A stretch of 64,000 nt of DNA from Panagrolaimus kolymaensis (taxonomy: Eukaryota > Nematoda > Chromadorea > Rhabditida > Panagrolaimidae): assembly GCA_028622995.1 (NCBI GenBank), contig JAJQJQ010000054.1, forward strand, positions 1,488,001 through 1,552,000, read 5' to 3'. How positions within the stretch are numbered: the stretch's first letter is position 1; each line of letters opens with the position of its first letter. The notes under the pieces were generated by a model that saw nothing but the letters and a program-made list of their open reading frames with translations, searched no databases and had not been told where the DNA came from. The position numbers were made by a program, and so were the translations under genes. Shown here one piece after another: positions 1 through 12,498 of this stretch.

Positions 1-918
1 ATTTTCCTGTAACAAAGAAATCATCAATTTTATGAAAGTGTACTTTGTGGCTTTTCATATATTTCCATTCTTTCACAATCACATTAGTCGACGTTAAATA
101 TGCATATCCAAGACAATAATCATCGTAGTATTTATAAGATAAAGACATTTCAGTTTCAGGAACACGCCTATAAAAAATGCAATCGATAAAAACAACAACA
201 AAAAAGCTTCTTTCATACTTACCATTTATAACCTTTTTGTCGAAATATTGGAGTATGTGTTCGCACATTACAATAAAAGTTATTTTGAAGTTCTTTAGCA
301 TTCATCAGAAAGATATCTTTCATTTTTGCAACATCAAATACAACGTCATCATCCATTTTCAGAATAAAAGGATTCTTATCAGCACAATTTTCAGCCAAAT
401 ATTTTATCCAAACAATAGCTTTGGTTGTTAAATTCCAATATTTATCAGCAAAATCAGCTTGAAGAATATCACCATATTGTGCAGCTTCTTGATCGACGTC
501 CATTTGCAAAGATTCATTTACAGGTTTTCCCATAACAAAGACAATATCAAAACCAATAAAATTCTTTAAAGTTTCATTTCCTATTGTTGAACGAATTCTT
601 GATCGACGATTATCATTTTTAGGATGAGTATGAACAATGATAACAATATTTTTAGTTGAATTCGGATTAGAGCAAACAGGAATCATTGGATTGATCAATA
701 CAGGATATGCAAAAGGTTTGATAAGCTGAAAAAAAGATAATAGAAATTTTGATGTTAGAACAATGATACTTTTAATATTTAAAAAAACTTACTTCATTTG
801 TAGCACCGTACGAATATGATTTTTTTTGAAATGGCCAACTTTTAGTAAATACCAAAAGAACCAAAATTATGAAGAAAATACCAGCAGCATAAATAATTTT
901 TCGTGATGAACATCGCAT
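1..918 (-). CDS. GT31 beta-1,3-galactosyltransferase-like protein, 3' end cut by window edge
   Basis: Golgi type II glycosyltransferase that would transfer a sugar from a UDP-sugar onto a glycan. Exons on the minus strand: 918-793 (42 codons), 725-223, and 167 continuing past position 1. The start is the ATG at 918, matching the start of the neighbouring paralogue; an in-frame ATG at 978 also exists. A short cytoplasmic tail and one hydrophobic anchor come first, then the Galactosyl_T domain with an R-R-S-R-I-R-S-T motif and the DDD metal/nucleotide-sugar motif inside KMDDDV. Exon 3 reads VPETEMSLSYKYYDDYCLGYAYL and on, collinear with the paralogue. The gene is head-to-head with that paralogue, whose intron positions and phases it shares. 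The acceptor substrate cannot be told from sequence; family confidence is high. Confidence 0.87.
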
Positions 919-1114
919 TTTCGTTTGTTGAGATTTGAACGTGCTGAATGATTGACGAAAATAAAAAGTGAATGCCATTTTCTAAGCAGTCATTTTTCAC
1001 AAACTCTAAATCTTAATTTGCATAAATAAACAAAGTCATTTTTTGATGGAAGAAAACAAAGAAAGTTTTCTCTTACAAGTTGAAAGGTTTTTTTTTGTGT
1101 TACAGTTGACAAAA
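919..1114. promoter_or_regulatory. Shared bidirectional promoter interval of the two GT31 genes
   Basis: This 196-nt gap separates the proposed ATGs of two divergently transcribed paralogues, so both upstream controls must lie here or overlap the other gene. A T-rich run ending in TACAG at 1105 looks like a trans-splice acceptor for the plus-strand gene. I see no clear TATA box or other named site. Confidence 0.4.
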
Positions 1115-2309
1115 ATGCGATTCACTCTTCGAAAGAAAACAAAAACTTTTTATGGAGTATTTTTTGGTGTTATTTTCTTTACAATTTTGATTATTTTACT
1201 TTCAAGAAAAAAGCCTTTAGCTGAAGGAGAAGAATCACAATCGTATGGTGCAACAAATCAAGTAAGTTGTTTTCTTTATTTTTGGATTATGCCTTTTTGA
1301 TAAAAACTATTACCTTTTAAATGTCACGAATTTTTAGGTTATTGACCCATATGCATATCCTGTTTTGATAAATCCAAAAGTTCCTGCTTGCTCTGATCCA
1401 AATTCTCAAAAGGATACCGTAATCTTTGTTATTTCTCATCCTAAAAATGCTCATCGACGATCAATATTCCGTTCGACAATGGGAAATGAACCTTTAAAGA
1501 ATTTCTTTAAATTCGATGTTGTTTATGTTTTGGGAAAAGCTGACGACAATGAAACTCAACAAAAATATGTTGATCAAGAAGCTGCTGATTTTGGTGATAT
1601 CCTTCAAGCTGATTTTCAAGAAGATTATTGGAACTTAACTATCAAATCTCTTGTTTGGATGAAATTCGTAGCTGAGAATTGCAATGACACAAAACCGTTT
1701 ATTGTTAAAGTGGATGATGATGTGGTATTTGATCCATTAAAACTAAGAAATGTTTTACTCAACAATGCCGATGATTTGAAGGATAACTATTTCTGTTATG
1801 TAAGAAGATATGCGTTAATAGCTCGAGACAAAAATTCACCATGGTACGTTGTTAACTTTGAATGCTTTACACTAGCTTTTTTGTTTTGTTTTTTATGTGC
1901 CGCTAGTTTTATATCGAAATGGCTTTAATCTCTTCGTTATTGTTTTAGGTATGTTCCAGAATCCGAAATATCTTTATCCTACAAATACCATGATGATTTC
2001 TGCAGTGGACCAGCTTACATCACGTCGGCAACAGTGATCTTGAAAGAATGGAATTATTTGATTATCCACAAGGTTCATTTCCTCAAAGGCGAAGATGTAT
2101 TTGTTACTGGAAAATTAGCTGATGAAGTAAATGTTGGTCGAATTCATGGTTTAAAAGAATGGCTGATAGTTTTCAATGTTGATAAAGCTTTAAAAAGTGA
2201 AGAAAGAATATTTTTTGGATGTCATGATCCTGAACATCAACCAATCATTTGGAAACATATCTATGAAAATCGTTTGATGAAAGTTTTCAATTTTGCTATG
2301 CTTTGTTAA
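1115..2309 (+). CDS. GT31 beta-1,3-galactosyltransferase-like protein
   Basis: Predicted Golgi type II membrane glycosyltransferase of family GT31 (Galactosyl_T). Exons 1115-1261, 1338-1843 and 1949-2309 join in phase to give 337 aa. The ATG at 1115 is preferred over upstream in-frame starts because a T-tract plus TACAG at 1105 looks like a spliced-leader acceptor 9 nt before it. A basic tail is followed by a membrane anchor (about residues 12-29), a stem, then the catalytic domain with RRSIFRST (about 89-96), the DDD motif (175-177) and a C-terminal E-D-V-F-V-T-G segment. An AATAAA lies at 2348-2353. It is closely similar to the left-hand divergent gene, implying a local inverted duplication. 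The exact linkage and acceptor are unknown. Confidence 0.9.
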
Positions 2310-3632
2310 TTACTTATTATGTTTTATGTTTCTTTATGTATATGTGTAATAAATGTGTTATGTATTAACTAAAAAAAGTAGGGTTCTCATGAAACTTATC
2401 AAAGGAAGCAGTAATGGTAGATTTTGTAAAACAAAAAGTTTTAAACTCTAATAATTTTTCTTTTCTTTTGCCCTGGTAATACTCCTGCTTTTTTTTGATA
2501 ATGCGATGAGTAACATTAAATAATATCAAAAACTGCACTTTTTATTAATCTTGCTGCAAACCGCTTGGTTCATCACTGTCGTCTGCTTCTTTAAAAAAAA
2601 GTTAAAATAAAGCGCCTTCAACTTTCATTATTTCTTTTTAGGAATTTAAAATTCTATTTTATTAAATTAAAAAAATGAAACATAAAATATTCAAAGCAAC
2701 AATATAAAAAAAAGAAAGAAAATAAATGTAAGTTTAAAAGGGAAAAGAATTAAAGAAATTTTTTGTTTACTTCTCTTTTTTTTTTGCCAGTGTCAAAAGA
2801 TTATTGATTGAAACTCTCCTCTTTGGGATTTTATTATTTGCGTTTGGGTGTGTGTCCTCTTTCGTTGTGTCGTAATACTTTTTATTTTTCAAGTTTATTC
2901 ACTTTCAAAGCTTTGTCGCTACTTTTTGTTTTTGAATTTTTTAGTTTTTGAATTTTTTTGTTTTTGAATTTTTTAGTTTTTTTCTTTTATGTTTTGTTTA
3001 AAAAAACAAATTTAATTAAAAAGAATAAAACAAATAACATACATTATTATTCTTTAAATTATCATGGCAGAGCATACCCAAGCAGTTGTTGCTTTCTCAA
3101 ATTTGATTACGAAAAACTGAGAAAAAATTGCAAATTTGAAAAAAATTGATATCCAATTGATTTGAAAAGAAGTATAAGCGATTGTAAGTATGAATACATA
3201 TGGACTCTACCATTCCCAAAAATGAGTAGTTAATTGTAAAATAAACCCCATGTTTTAACACATTAAACTGCAATCATTCAAGAAAATATAACAACTTTTT
3301 ATAAAAGCAAACTTTTTTTATCAAAGCGGAATTTTCAAAAACGTTGGTCAAATATTTAAAAAAAATAATAGAATTATTCTTTAAAAACGCTTATTTCACA
3401 AGCCCTAAAAATTTTTTTTCTTACATGAATCATGTTTTCTTTTTTGTTAGCTTGATTATTTTTTTTTATCACCAAGAATTTTTTTCTCCAACTTAAAATA
3501 AAATAAAGACGTGATTTTTAACACAGAAAAAAGGTTTAATCCGGGAATTATCTTTTTTTTTCACACACCCATCATTGATTCTTTGGTCCAATCAAAAAAT
3601 TTCTCCACGATTATTTATTTTATTTATTTAAA
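2310..3632. other. Intergenic, no gene seen
   Basis: AT-rich spacer with the AATAAA poly(A) signal of the GT31 gene at 2348-2353 and a short degenerate T-rich tandem repeat near 2929-2982. A 63-codon open frame at 2958 is low-complexity and I do not accept it. The right part should hold the promoter of the kinase gene. Confidence 0.6.
2929..2982. repeat. Short T-rich tandem repeat
   Basis: About three imperfect copies of a 16-18 nt unit, GTTTTTGAATTTTTTA, differing at one or two positions. Probably slippage-derived, with no visible function. Confidence 0.55.
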
Positions 3633-6600
3633 ATGTTAAAAAATAGAAAAATAATAATAAACTTTTTATTTTCTTTTTTCTTTTTCAATGTTTTTGAGTT
3701 TGGTTTAGTTGTTGCAAATTTTGAAAATTTTACTATTACCGCAAATAATGTTGATACAATTTTAATTCCAGCATTCACAGAAAATTCATCCATTCAAGAT
3801 GCGAATGATTTATTTAATTATTTTTTAAAACTTCCAAATTTTCCCTTAAGTTTTAATATATATATTAAAGAACAAAATGCTAAATGCTCGATCGAAACTG
3901 ATTTTCGCGAAGAAAGTGTGTATTCTTGCACCACCGATTCTTTAACATATTTCAGCCTCGATTCTGATGCCATTGAAGAAATATATAATTCTTCAATAAC
4001 CAATGATTTTAAAGATTTTATTCGAATAGCTCAACTCATTATTGAATTAACTACTTCGCTATGCCCCCAAACTCCAGCAAGTTGTTATGTGACTCGAACA
4101 AATTTTATTATTTTAACAAATTTACCGAAAATTCAAATAAAATTTGAAAATATTTTTGGAAGGTTAAAAGAAATAGTTTATTTTGGAATTTCATCCACAA
4201 AAGATTTTAATTTTATTGATTTGGATTCTAATTTGGATTACGATGATGATGAAGATGAGTACAGAGATGTTCAAATGTTTTACATATATCAAAATAATAT
4301 ATTATCATCCGCGGATGTTAGTGGAATTATTTTTAGTAATAAATTACGTAAGTTTTTGAACTCTTCTCTGACATATTGGAGATTTTTCGAGCTTCCCAAA
4401 AATGGAAATTCAATTTTTTTATGATCCGGAGGCGAAAAAAATATTTTCGTAATTTCCGCCCCAAAATTTCCTTTGGTTTTTTGAAAGCAAAAAATTTTGT
4501 TTTAAACCATGTTTTTTAGCGTGTCTCGCCTTAATTAATTTTTATTTTTTTAGTTTTCGAATTTAGACCCCTTGAAAATAATTATAATATTTATATCGTT
4601 GGTGATGAAACCATTCTTGAGCAAAGTATTGCTTTGGCTGAATATTTGGTTATTACTGGTGAACCTATTTATACTGGATGGGATTATTTATCTCCTCGAT
4701 TTTATATTGCATCCATAAGAAAAAATGATTCATTTAGTTATCAAACAGGCAAGATCCAAGGTTTTTTTAAAATAATTATAAAATTGGATAAATTTTTTAA
4801 GCTGGCGTTCATTTATATGATAATATAATATATCCAAAACCTGATTATATTTTTTTGTCCGATCCAAGTAAGTTTTAATTATTCAATAATCAAAAAGTTG
4901 TTTTTGTGGAATCTCAAAACAAAAACTTGCTTTTCCCAGTTTTTTTTAAATTGTTTGTTTGATTACTAAAAATCGATTCAAACTTTGCTTTTTTAAAAAT
5001 GAAAATAAAAAGTTTTTAAAAATGTTTATAAAAAACCACAGACTTTAAAAACATAAGAAAACAATCTTTTTTCGAATAAAATGTTTTTTTAATATATTTT
5101 TCTTGATTTCCATAAAAATTATTATAATTTTTTTTCAAAGTCATTCCTTTTTTAATTTAAAAAAATGCACGAATAAATTTTGGTTTTTAGGCACAACCAA
5201 AAAGTTTTCAACTTCTTTGGTTGAAAATTATTTAACTCAATCGTTCACTGAATTCCCAGATATTTTTCAATGGAATATAATTATCACTGATTCATTTCCA
5301 TTTTGGCTAAATAAAACTGGAATAATTTTTAATTCATTTAATCAAAAAATGGATATTTATTTAATTTCAAATGATTCAACAACAACAATGAAAAAATCAA
5401 AAAAACTTTTGAATGATTTATCTAAAAATATTGATGAAATTATTTTTAATAAAGATGGAAATGCAAGTATTCGATTTAATCATATTTTATTTCAAAATAA
5501 TTTAAATTTGAATAATACTAATAATTTTCCGACTTTCAAAGAAAAAATGGCATCGAGTTAGTTTTATTCCACAAATTTTTTAAAATTGCTTTTTTGAATT
5601 TTTTTAGCTCGATTCGATTATAAAAGTCCAAATCGATGGTGGATTTGGCTCATAATTGGTTGCTCCATTTTTATCTTTATTTTTGTTGTTGTCATTTCAT
5701 TTTATTTATGGCGTCGAAGAATGTATCGAAAATTAAAAGCTAAATATGGTTGGGCTATGAAATCGGGATTGTAAGTTTACTTACGTTATTTTGAAAATTT
5801 TTATGAAAGTTTTTTACTCAACTTTTTTCTTTTTCAGCACTCCAAAAGAAGCTGAAATTTTTGTTGCTAATGGTAAAGAACTCCTTATTGACCCAGAAAA
5901 TATTATCCTCGATTATGAAAAAGCTCTTGGCAAGGGAGTCTCAGCTGTAGTTTATGAAGGCCATTTAAATGGAGCTTCACCCGTTACAATTTTATATCCA
6001 CGATTGGAAACCACGACATTTGCAAATTGTAAAGTTGCAATGAAAATTGCGAATACCATAACCAAAGACGAATTTGAGCAAGTTTTTCGAGAAATAGATG
6101 CCGCATTAAAAATTGGATTCCATCGACATATTTGTTGTTTGCTTGGTTGGACTATTTACCAACAAATTCCCGCGTTGATTTTTGAATTCATCGATGGAAA
6201 AGATTTAATTTCGTGGATAAAAACTTCGAAGAAAATTGAAAAATCCGATAAAATTATTGCACAAATTTTATGGCAAATTGCTGATGGAATGGAACACATC
6301 GCTTCCAAAGGCGTGGTTCATAAAGATTTAGCTGCTCGAAATATTCTTTTAACTTCAAGGCTCGAAGTTAAAGTCGCTGATTTTGGTCTTGCTTCATTAA
6401 CGAATGAATCATTTACTTATCAAGGAATTCAAAAACAACGCCTTCCAATTCGTTGGATGTCGCCGGAAGCTTTGACTCAAAGACTATTTTCTGAAGCTTC
6501 AGATATTTGGTCGTTTGGAGTTTTAATTTGGGAAATATTTAGCTCTGGAGAAATTCCATATGGAAGTTTAGATGGAAATGAAATAATTTCATTTTTAAAT

Positions 6601-6828
6601 GATGGAAATCGATTGGAAATTCCAAATATTGAAGAAGAAGAAATTCACGTTGGAAATGAATGGAAAAAATTAATGAAAAATTGTTGGATGTTTGAAAGGG
6701 AAAAACGGCCAACTTTTTCACAAATTAAATATTCGCTTGGTTTATTTCTTGAACGCCAAACTATTACATATGGATATGTTATGTTTAATGAATATGAAAA
6801 CGAAGAAAATAATGAAAGTATACTGTAA
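3633..6828 (+). CDS. Receptor tyrosine kinase with unrecognised ectodomain (nematode KIN-16-like group)
   Basis: Single-pass receptor tyrosine kinase of 831 aa. Exons: 3633-4347, 4554-4748, 4802-4867, 5191-5556, 5608-5770, 5838-6828, all phase-consistent. An N-terminal hydrophobic signal peptide is followed by about 430 extracellular residues rich in Asn (many N-glycosylation sequons) that match no domain I know. The membrane helix is at about 457-480, followed by WRRRM. The cytoplasmic kinase has the Gly loop GKGVS (533-537), VAMK with Lys571, an HKD loop (663-665) in HKDLAARN, DFG at 683-685, and tyrosine-kinase-specific PIRWMSPEAL. HKD replaces the usual HRD. Intron 2 has either a GC donor (exon ending 4748) or a weak GT donor at 4761 that would add four residues. 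An AATAAA lies at 6859-6864. Ligand and pathway are unknown. Confidence 0.88.
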
Positions 6829-7914
6829 AATATTTTAAATTTTATTTAGTATAAAAAAAATAAATTTGATTCGAAACTCGTATGTTTTTTACATATTTTG
6901 TTTGTAATTCAGAATTTGCTATATTTTGCGTTTTTTTATAAAAATTTTGTGCGCATACAAAAAAATAAATTATAATTACAGCTGTTTTTGTTAAAATGGT
7001 GGTAAAAACATTTATTTATTTTATTTTTTGCACAGCACTCTTCTTTTCTATAAATGCAGTTGGAATTCTTTATAATGTGGATCTTTGATTTATTATCTTT
7101 TCTTTTTTCTTTTTCTTTTTGTTTATATTACCACTTCCATCTCCAAAAAGAACTTGCAAAATAAATTGTTTTTAGAAAAAAAATAGCCATCGTAAAGAAT
7201 TATTATCTTGGCTTGCAGATGCTTTGCTTAAATAATAATAATGTTCAAACTAAAAACATTAATTCCATTTTTAGTGGCCTGCTTTAAAAAAAGTATTAAA
7301 GTAAATTTTTTTTAAAAGAAACGTAAAATAAAATTACACTTAACCTTTGAATAAATAAATAAATTATAATACTGTATAAATGGTTGTTAATCAGCGGGGA
7401 TAAATTAATTTAAGAAAATTTTTAATCAAATTTTCGAAGGAGCTAAATAATGATTTAATAAGTAATTCGAAGCTTATGTTAAAAACTTTCTTAAATTATA
7501 AATTTATAAAATTGAGAAAAATAAAGAAAAACTTGACTACAAAAAAGTGATATGTACATATAACAAAAAACAAAAAACAACAGTTTTTCTTAAAAACTTT
7601 TTATTGAATTTACACAATACGCAAAGGAAGTTTAACAAAAGGGGCAAAAAAATAAAAAATATGCGTCAAAGATAAATTAATTTAACTTTGCTTGATTAAA
7701 ATTTTATTTTTGGCTTCAAAAATAGCGTAGAAATTAGTTTAAATCTTTCTTTTTTTAAGCCCATTTTCCTATATCATTTTTTTGTTTGCTGTTTTTTACA
7801 TTTTCTTTGATTCCTTTTTATTTATTGAAAAAATCGAAAAAACAATAATAAAAAAACACAATTTTTTTAAATAATAAAGACATGTCATTTAGAAAAAATT
7901 TCCCCTAATGGATA
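6829..7914. other. Convergent intergenic spacer, no gene seen
   Basis: Lies between the 3' ends of the kinase (+) and a chemoreceptor (-). It contains AATAAA at 6859-6864 and many A/T runs. No open frame with splice sites or protein-like composition was found. Confidence 0.6.
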
Positions 7915-9070
7915 TTAATTAACATTACGAACACTAATTACAGATCGTTGAATATTAGAATTATTAGTATTATTTGAAATGGAAATAATAACTGAATTTC
8001 CAGATAATTTTTGAAATTTAAAGATTGAAATAACTTTTCGACGTAAAGTAATGTTAAAAGCTATGAGAAAAGTGGCATCAAGTAAAGCATTGGCAGCAAT
8101 CAAAACCATTGATGCAACATTTGTAATTAAAGTTCGACCAAACCATTCAGGAAAAACAAACATTGAAGTTGATGAAAGCCAAGTGCAAAGAAATATTGCA
8201 AAAAATTGAGCGAGCTAAAAATTAATTTGGGATTTTTTGTAGGAAATACAAATTTTATAAACTTTCTTAAAACTAATTTTTGACATTTGAAATTAATAAT
8301 TTTAAAAAATAGAAAGAAAAAGAAAATCTTACCAAAAATAATTCCCTTTTTTGAGCTTTAAATTTACTTTGATGTAAACTTTTCATATGAATTATTTTTA
8401 AAAATACTAAAACATATAATCCAAAAACCACATATGTCAAATTAGTGCCAAGATTAAGTAAATATGAAATTGGAATAAAATTAAATATTTTGCTTCCGCA
8501 ACCTTTGTTGCAATCAAACGAATATGAAAGTTGCCATTGATTATATCGTTTGGGGCAGCCATAAAAAACTTGAAGAGCCACGGCCGAAATGGAAAAAAAC
8601 CAAAGAATTGAAATAAAAATAAAATATGTTTTTCGAGATAGTTTTCGATCAACATAAAAAACTATAAATCTATCAACTGCGACGGAAAACTCAAAAAATA
8701 CAATCGCATAAAATCCGATGGACGAAATTGAAGTCAATGAAATCATGAGACTATCATTCGAATAAATTGGAACCGACGAAATTGCAGCAGGTGATTGAAC
8801 AAAAAATGTTCCAGAAAGATATAAACAATGAGCCAAACATAAATTTAAAAGTAAAATATTTATTCGAATTTTATCAGTTAATTCATAAAAATTTTTGAGT
8901 ATCGTTAAAATTAGGGTTAAATTCATTCCAAATGCAATTATTGTAATTATTAATAATGGAATAGCAGCAAATATTTTATCTTCATTTGATGGCCAAGTTT
9001 TATTAAGGGAAAAACATTTTTGATATTCAGATAGCAAATTCAAATTTTCTTCGCCTCCCAAAAAAGCCAT
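7915..9070 (-). CDS. 7TM chemoreceptor-like GPCR
   Basis: Nematode-type serpentine receptor of 345 aa in two exons, 9070-8333 and 8214-7915 (phase 0 join). Seven hydrophobic segments are visible. TM1 lies near IPLLIITIIAFG. A TM3-like helix is followed by SVAVDRFIVFY, equivalent to the DRY region. The last helix ends in FN.TLRRKV, the basic start of the cytoplasmic tail. There is a sequon near the N-terminus and no cleavable signal peptide. It probably acts in the plasma membrane or cilium of a sensory neuron. I cannot fix the class: the DRF and FN..LRRK features recall the srx/srt superfamilies, but this is tentative. It is divergent from the next receptor on the plus strand. Confidence 0.8.
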
Positions 9071-9953
9071 AGTTTTTTTTTTATTTGAAAAAAAAATAAA
9101 ATTTGGTTACACTTTTACACAGTTTTTTCTTTTTGCCAACAAAAAACTGGGTGAAATAAATAATTTATAAAAAAAAAATCCAATTTTTTATATTAATAAA
9201 AAAAAATCTTTTTACTTTGATAAAAACAAAAATAAAAATAAAAATTAGCTTTTTGTTAATAAATAATTTATAAAATACGCATTTTTAAGTAGAAAAATCT
9301 TTTTTATGATAATTAAATTTTGTATAAAAATAAAGTAAATGGAATAAATCAAATAACAACAACCAAGCTATATATCTATCTATCCATTTATTTAGATGCT
9401 TGTAGGACAACCCCCATAAAGCAAAGCATTAAATTTGGAAAGAAAGAAAAATGTAAATCATACATATTTTAGAAAAAAAAATACAGTATCCAACAATATT
9501 TTTAAGACAACAGCTATGAAAGTGATGAGTTTTTATTTTAAAAAATTTTATCTTTTTTTTTGTTGCGATTTTGTAGAATTTGTAAATGCTGCTATGGTTT
9601 AAAAAAAATTAGACAATGCGAATTATTATTTTATTCCAAATCTCAATTTTCTTTTGATTAGTTTTACAGCTTTGCTCTTTGCTTTTTTTAATTAAACGAA
9701 ACTTTTGAAAAAATATTTGCAAAGAAAATAATTGAAACAGGTGAAAAAAAATGGGTTTTTAAATATACATACAACCAACCACCTTTTTGAATTTGGCAAA
9801 GGCCACATTTTTTTCATTAATTTTCTTAAAACTATATTTTTGCTTTTTATTTTATTTGTTTTGGGTTTTCTTTTTCTTTTTTAAAGTGACGCCAAAAATA
9901 AAACAAAAATATTTAAATTTACTACGACTTTTGTTAATAAAATTTTAGTGAAC
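9071..9953. other. Divergent promoter region between two receptors
   Basis: Between the start of the minus-strand receptor (9070) and the plus-strand receptor (9954). AT-rich with A/T runs. An ATTTTAG just before 9949 may be a trans-splice acceptor for the right-hand gene. No gene seen. Confidence 0.5.
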
Positions 9954-11639
9954 ATGGCTTTATTTTCCATTGAACAATGGAAAAATTTTCAAATTGAAGA
10001 ATTTTATCATCCAAATTTTCAATTTTATATTCGAATATTTATGGATTTTACTTTTGCCATTTCATGTTTACTTTTTATTTTTACAGCTTATGTAATTCTA
10101 ACCCAATCCCTTCCAGCTATGGGAACTTTCAAAACTTCGGTATTTTCTCAATTAACTTTTAATATTATTTATGAAAGTATTTTATTTATATTTAATCCAA
10201 TCGTGCACTATCCTTTGCTATTTGTTAGTTTACAAAGTATTTATTTTTTTAATGTTTCACAATTTGGAATTATTTGTGTAATATCTTTTTTATTTTTTCT
10301 TGTCATTGGTGGAATTTCGTGTTTTATTGTTTCACTTATTTTGAGGGTCAAAGCGTTGTATACGATGCAATATGAAACAAAAAAGCACTATTATTTTACA
10401 ATTTTTTCTCATCTTCTTGCAACCACTTTATTTTCAAGCACAATGATTGGTGAGTTTTTTAAATACAATATTTAGCGAAAACAAAATTCCTTGCGTCACA
10501 AAAAAAAAATTTCAAAGCCTAGTGTTGCACCTCTGTTTTTTTTCTTATTATTAAGTTCTAAAAAATCAAACATTTGTTTTTTAATTATTTTAAATTTATC
10601 ATCTGCCAATGAAAATGGTGTTGGTATAGTTGATTGAATAACAATTTACTTTGAATGACTAAGTTGTTTTCGTGGTTTAAAAAATAGAGAAAGTAAAATA
10701 AATAATTCAACAAAGCTGTCTCTGTCTTTTTGAACTTCTGAAGCTTTTCTTCAATTTTCTTGGTTTTTGACAATAAGAAAAAAAAATATGTTCGACAAAA
10801 TTTGCATATTTCACAAATCCATAAAAAAATCATTCTTTTTCGAGTTTGATCGAAAACAAAATTAAGAAGAATTTATTTTCAGTTCCTCTTTGTTTCGCCC
10901 TCCAAAATTCACCAAATGAATTGGAAGATCTTAAAAGGCAAATACCAGCTTTAAATCAACTTTATTTTCAACTTCCAAATACCATTGGCGTCAATCTAAA
11001 TGTAAGCAACACAGTGATTTATATTTTATTGATCTTCATTACCATTGGAATTTTTACTTTTATCTTTTTATTTTTGGGTTTAAACTTTATTTTTGTTTGG
11101 CGTTTAAAAAAACTTGAAAAATTAATTACCAAAGAAACTTTCGCCATTCATAAAATGTTACACAGGTAAGTTAACTCAAAAAAATTACTATAGCCGCCCG
11201 CCAAAAAAAAAAAAAAATTTAAGTTTAAAGTAAATTTTATATTTTTCGTTTCAGGACATTAATCATGCAAATGTTTGTTGCAACATTTTTTATTTTTATA
11301 CCCATCGCACTTATAAGTTTGCCACTTATAAGTCAAATGAAAGATGGAAGTTATTATGCTAATTTAGCTTTACCACTTTCATCGATTCACATGATTTTTG
11401 ATTGCCCATGTTTATTGTATTTTATTAAACTATATCGAAAATATATTCAAAAAAAGTTATTATTTTTTTATTATTGGAACCGACAAAATCGAACAACAAC
11501 TGTAATGTCTGTGTCAATTGTTCCAAGCAGAGAAATTACATCCTCTGCACATCGCCCCCGTCGTTCTTCATATATGCCACAAGTTAGAACCGAAATATCT
11601 CCAAAAAATTCCATTAGTTTTTCATCGCCCAAAAAATAA
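9954..11639 (+). CDS. 7TM chemoreceptor, srh/str-like
   Basis: Serpentine chemoreceptor of 387 aa. Exons 9954-10449, 10883-11165 and 11255-11639 join in phase. The ATG at 9954 lies a few bases after ATTTTAG, a possible SL acceptor. The N-terminal EEFYHPNF segment closely resembles IYHPKF in the receptor at 45.4 kb, so the two are paralogues. A penultimate loop, HKMLHRTLIMQMFVAT, matches the amphipathic T-L-x-x-Q helix before the last two helices seen in srh/str receptors. The tail after LYRKYIQK is Ser/Arg-rich. Intron 1 (433 nt) is long for this gene family. The class assignment is by pattern, not search. Confidence 0.82.
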
Positions 11640-12498
11640 TTAAATAAAGTTTTTTTTAAATTTAATAATTGTTCAGAATAAATATTTTAAAGATCTTTTG
11701 TAAATTATTTCTGTTATAAATTGGAGAAAGAAAAATGACCTTTCTTGCTGCATTCAAAATAATTTTGTATTTTCTTTATGGTCGTCGGTCGTGCTTCCTA
11801 ATTAAATGAATTTTGTGAATCATGTCTTCTTGACATTTATGTTTCGTCGTCGATAAACTTTGTTTTAAAAAAATATTTTTTTCAAATAAAAAAAGATGAA
11901 GAGCAAATTTTAAAAAACACATTTTCTCGAATGTTTTTTTATTATTTTTTCTTCTCTATTTTTTACATTATTTTTTTATGGCCATCGATCATCATAATTC
12001 TGAAAACACAAAATTTTAGCTAATTATTATTTTCTTTTTTTTTTATCTCAATCCACATATCTTTTTTCTTTTTCTTATTCTCTGTGAAAAAATGATAGTC
12101 GTCTTTTGTCTTTACTTGGCAAAAACAATGTCAAACAAAAAAAGCCTTCCAAGGAAAGAAGAAAAGTCAAGTCTAATAAATAACAAATAATAAAATATAA
12201 TTACCTTCTCTTCTTCGTCCTCCTCTTCCTTTTTTTTCTTCTCCAAAGCCCTATTTTTTTTCTTGACTTTTCTCTTTCTTTCGTTATTGTAAAAAATTTT
12301 TTTCTTTTCTTTATTGATTGCGCAAAAAAACCCAAAACTAAAGGTCATTTGTTTTTTTTTTTTTGTGTTTTTGGTTTCGTCCAAAAAACTTTACGCAACT
12401 CAAATAATTAATTAATAACAACAATCAAAAAAAAATTTTTAGATAATTTTTTTTATTAATATTATTGCAGCAAACAAAAAAAAAAGTTCTAAAGAAAA
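11640..12498. other. Intergenic, no gene seen
   Basis: Contains the 3' UTR of the receptor and the upstream region of the imidazolonepropionase gene. A Lys/Glu-rich minus-strand frame (12112-12384) arises from purine-rich low-complexity DNA and lacks supporting signals. T/A runs sit immediately before the next ATG. Confidence 0.55.

Noticed and set aside
2958..3149. 63-codon open frame
   Set aside because: Begins in a T-rich tandem repeat and has Lys/Asn-rich random composition.
12112..12384. Lys/Glu-rich 90-codon minus-strand frame
   Set aside because: Low-complexity purine-rich DNA, no acceptor or donor signals, no recognisable composition.
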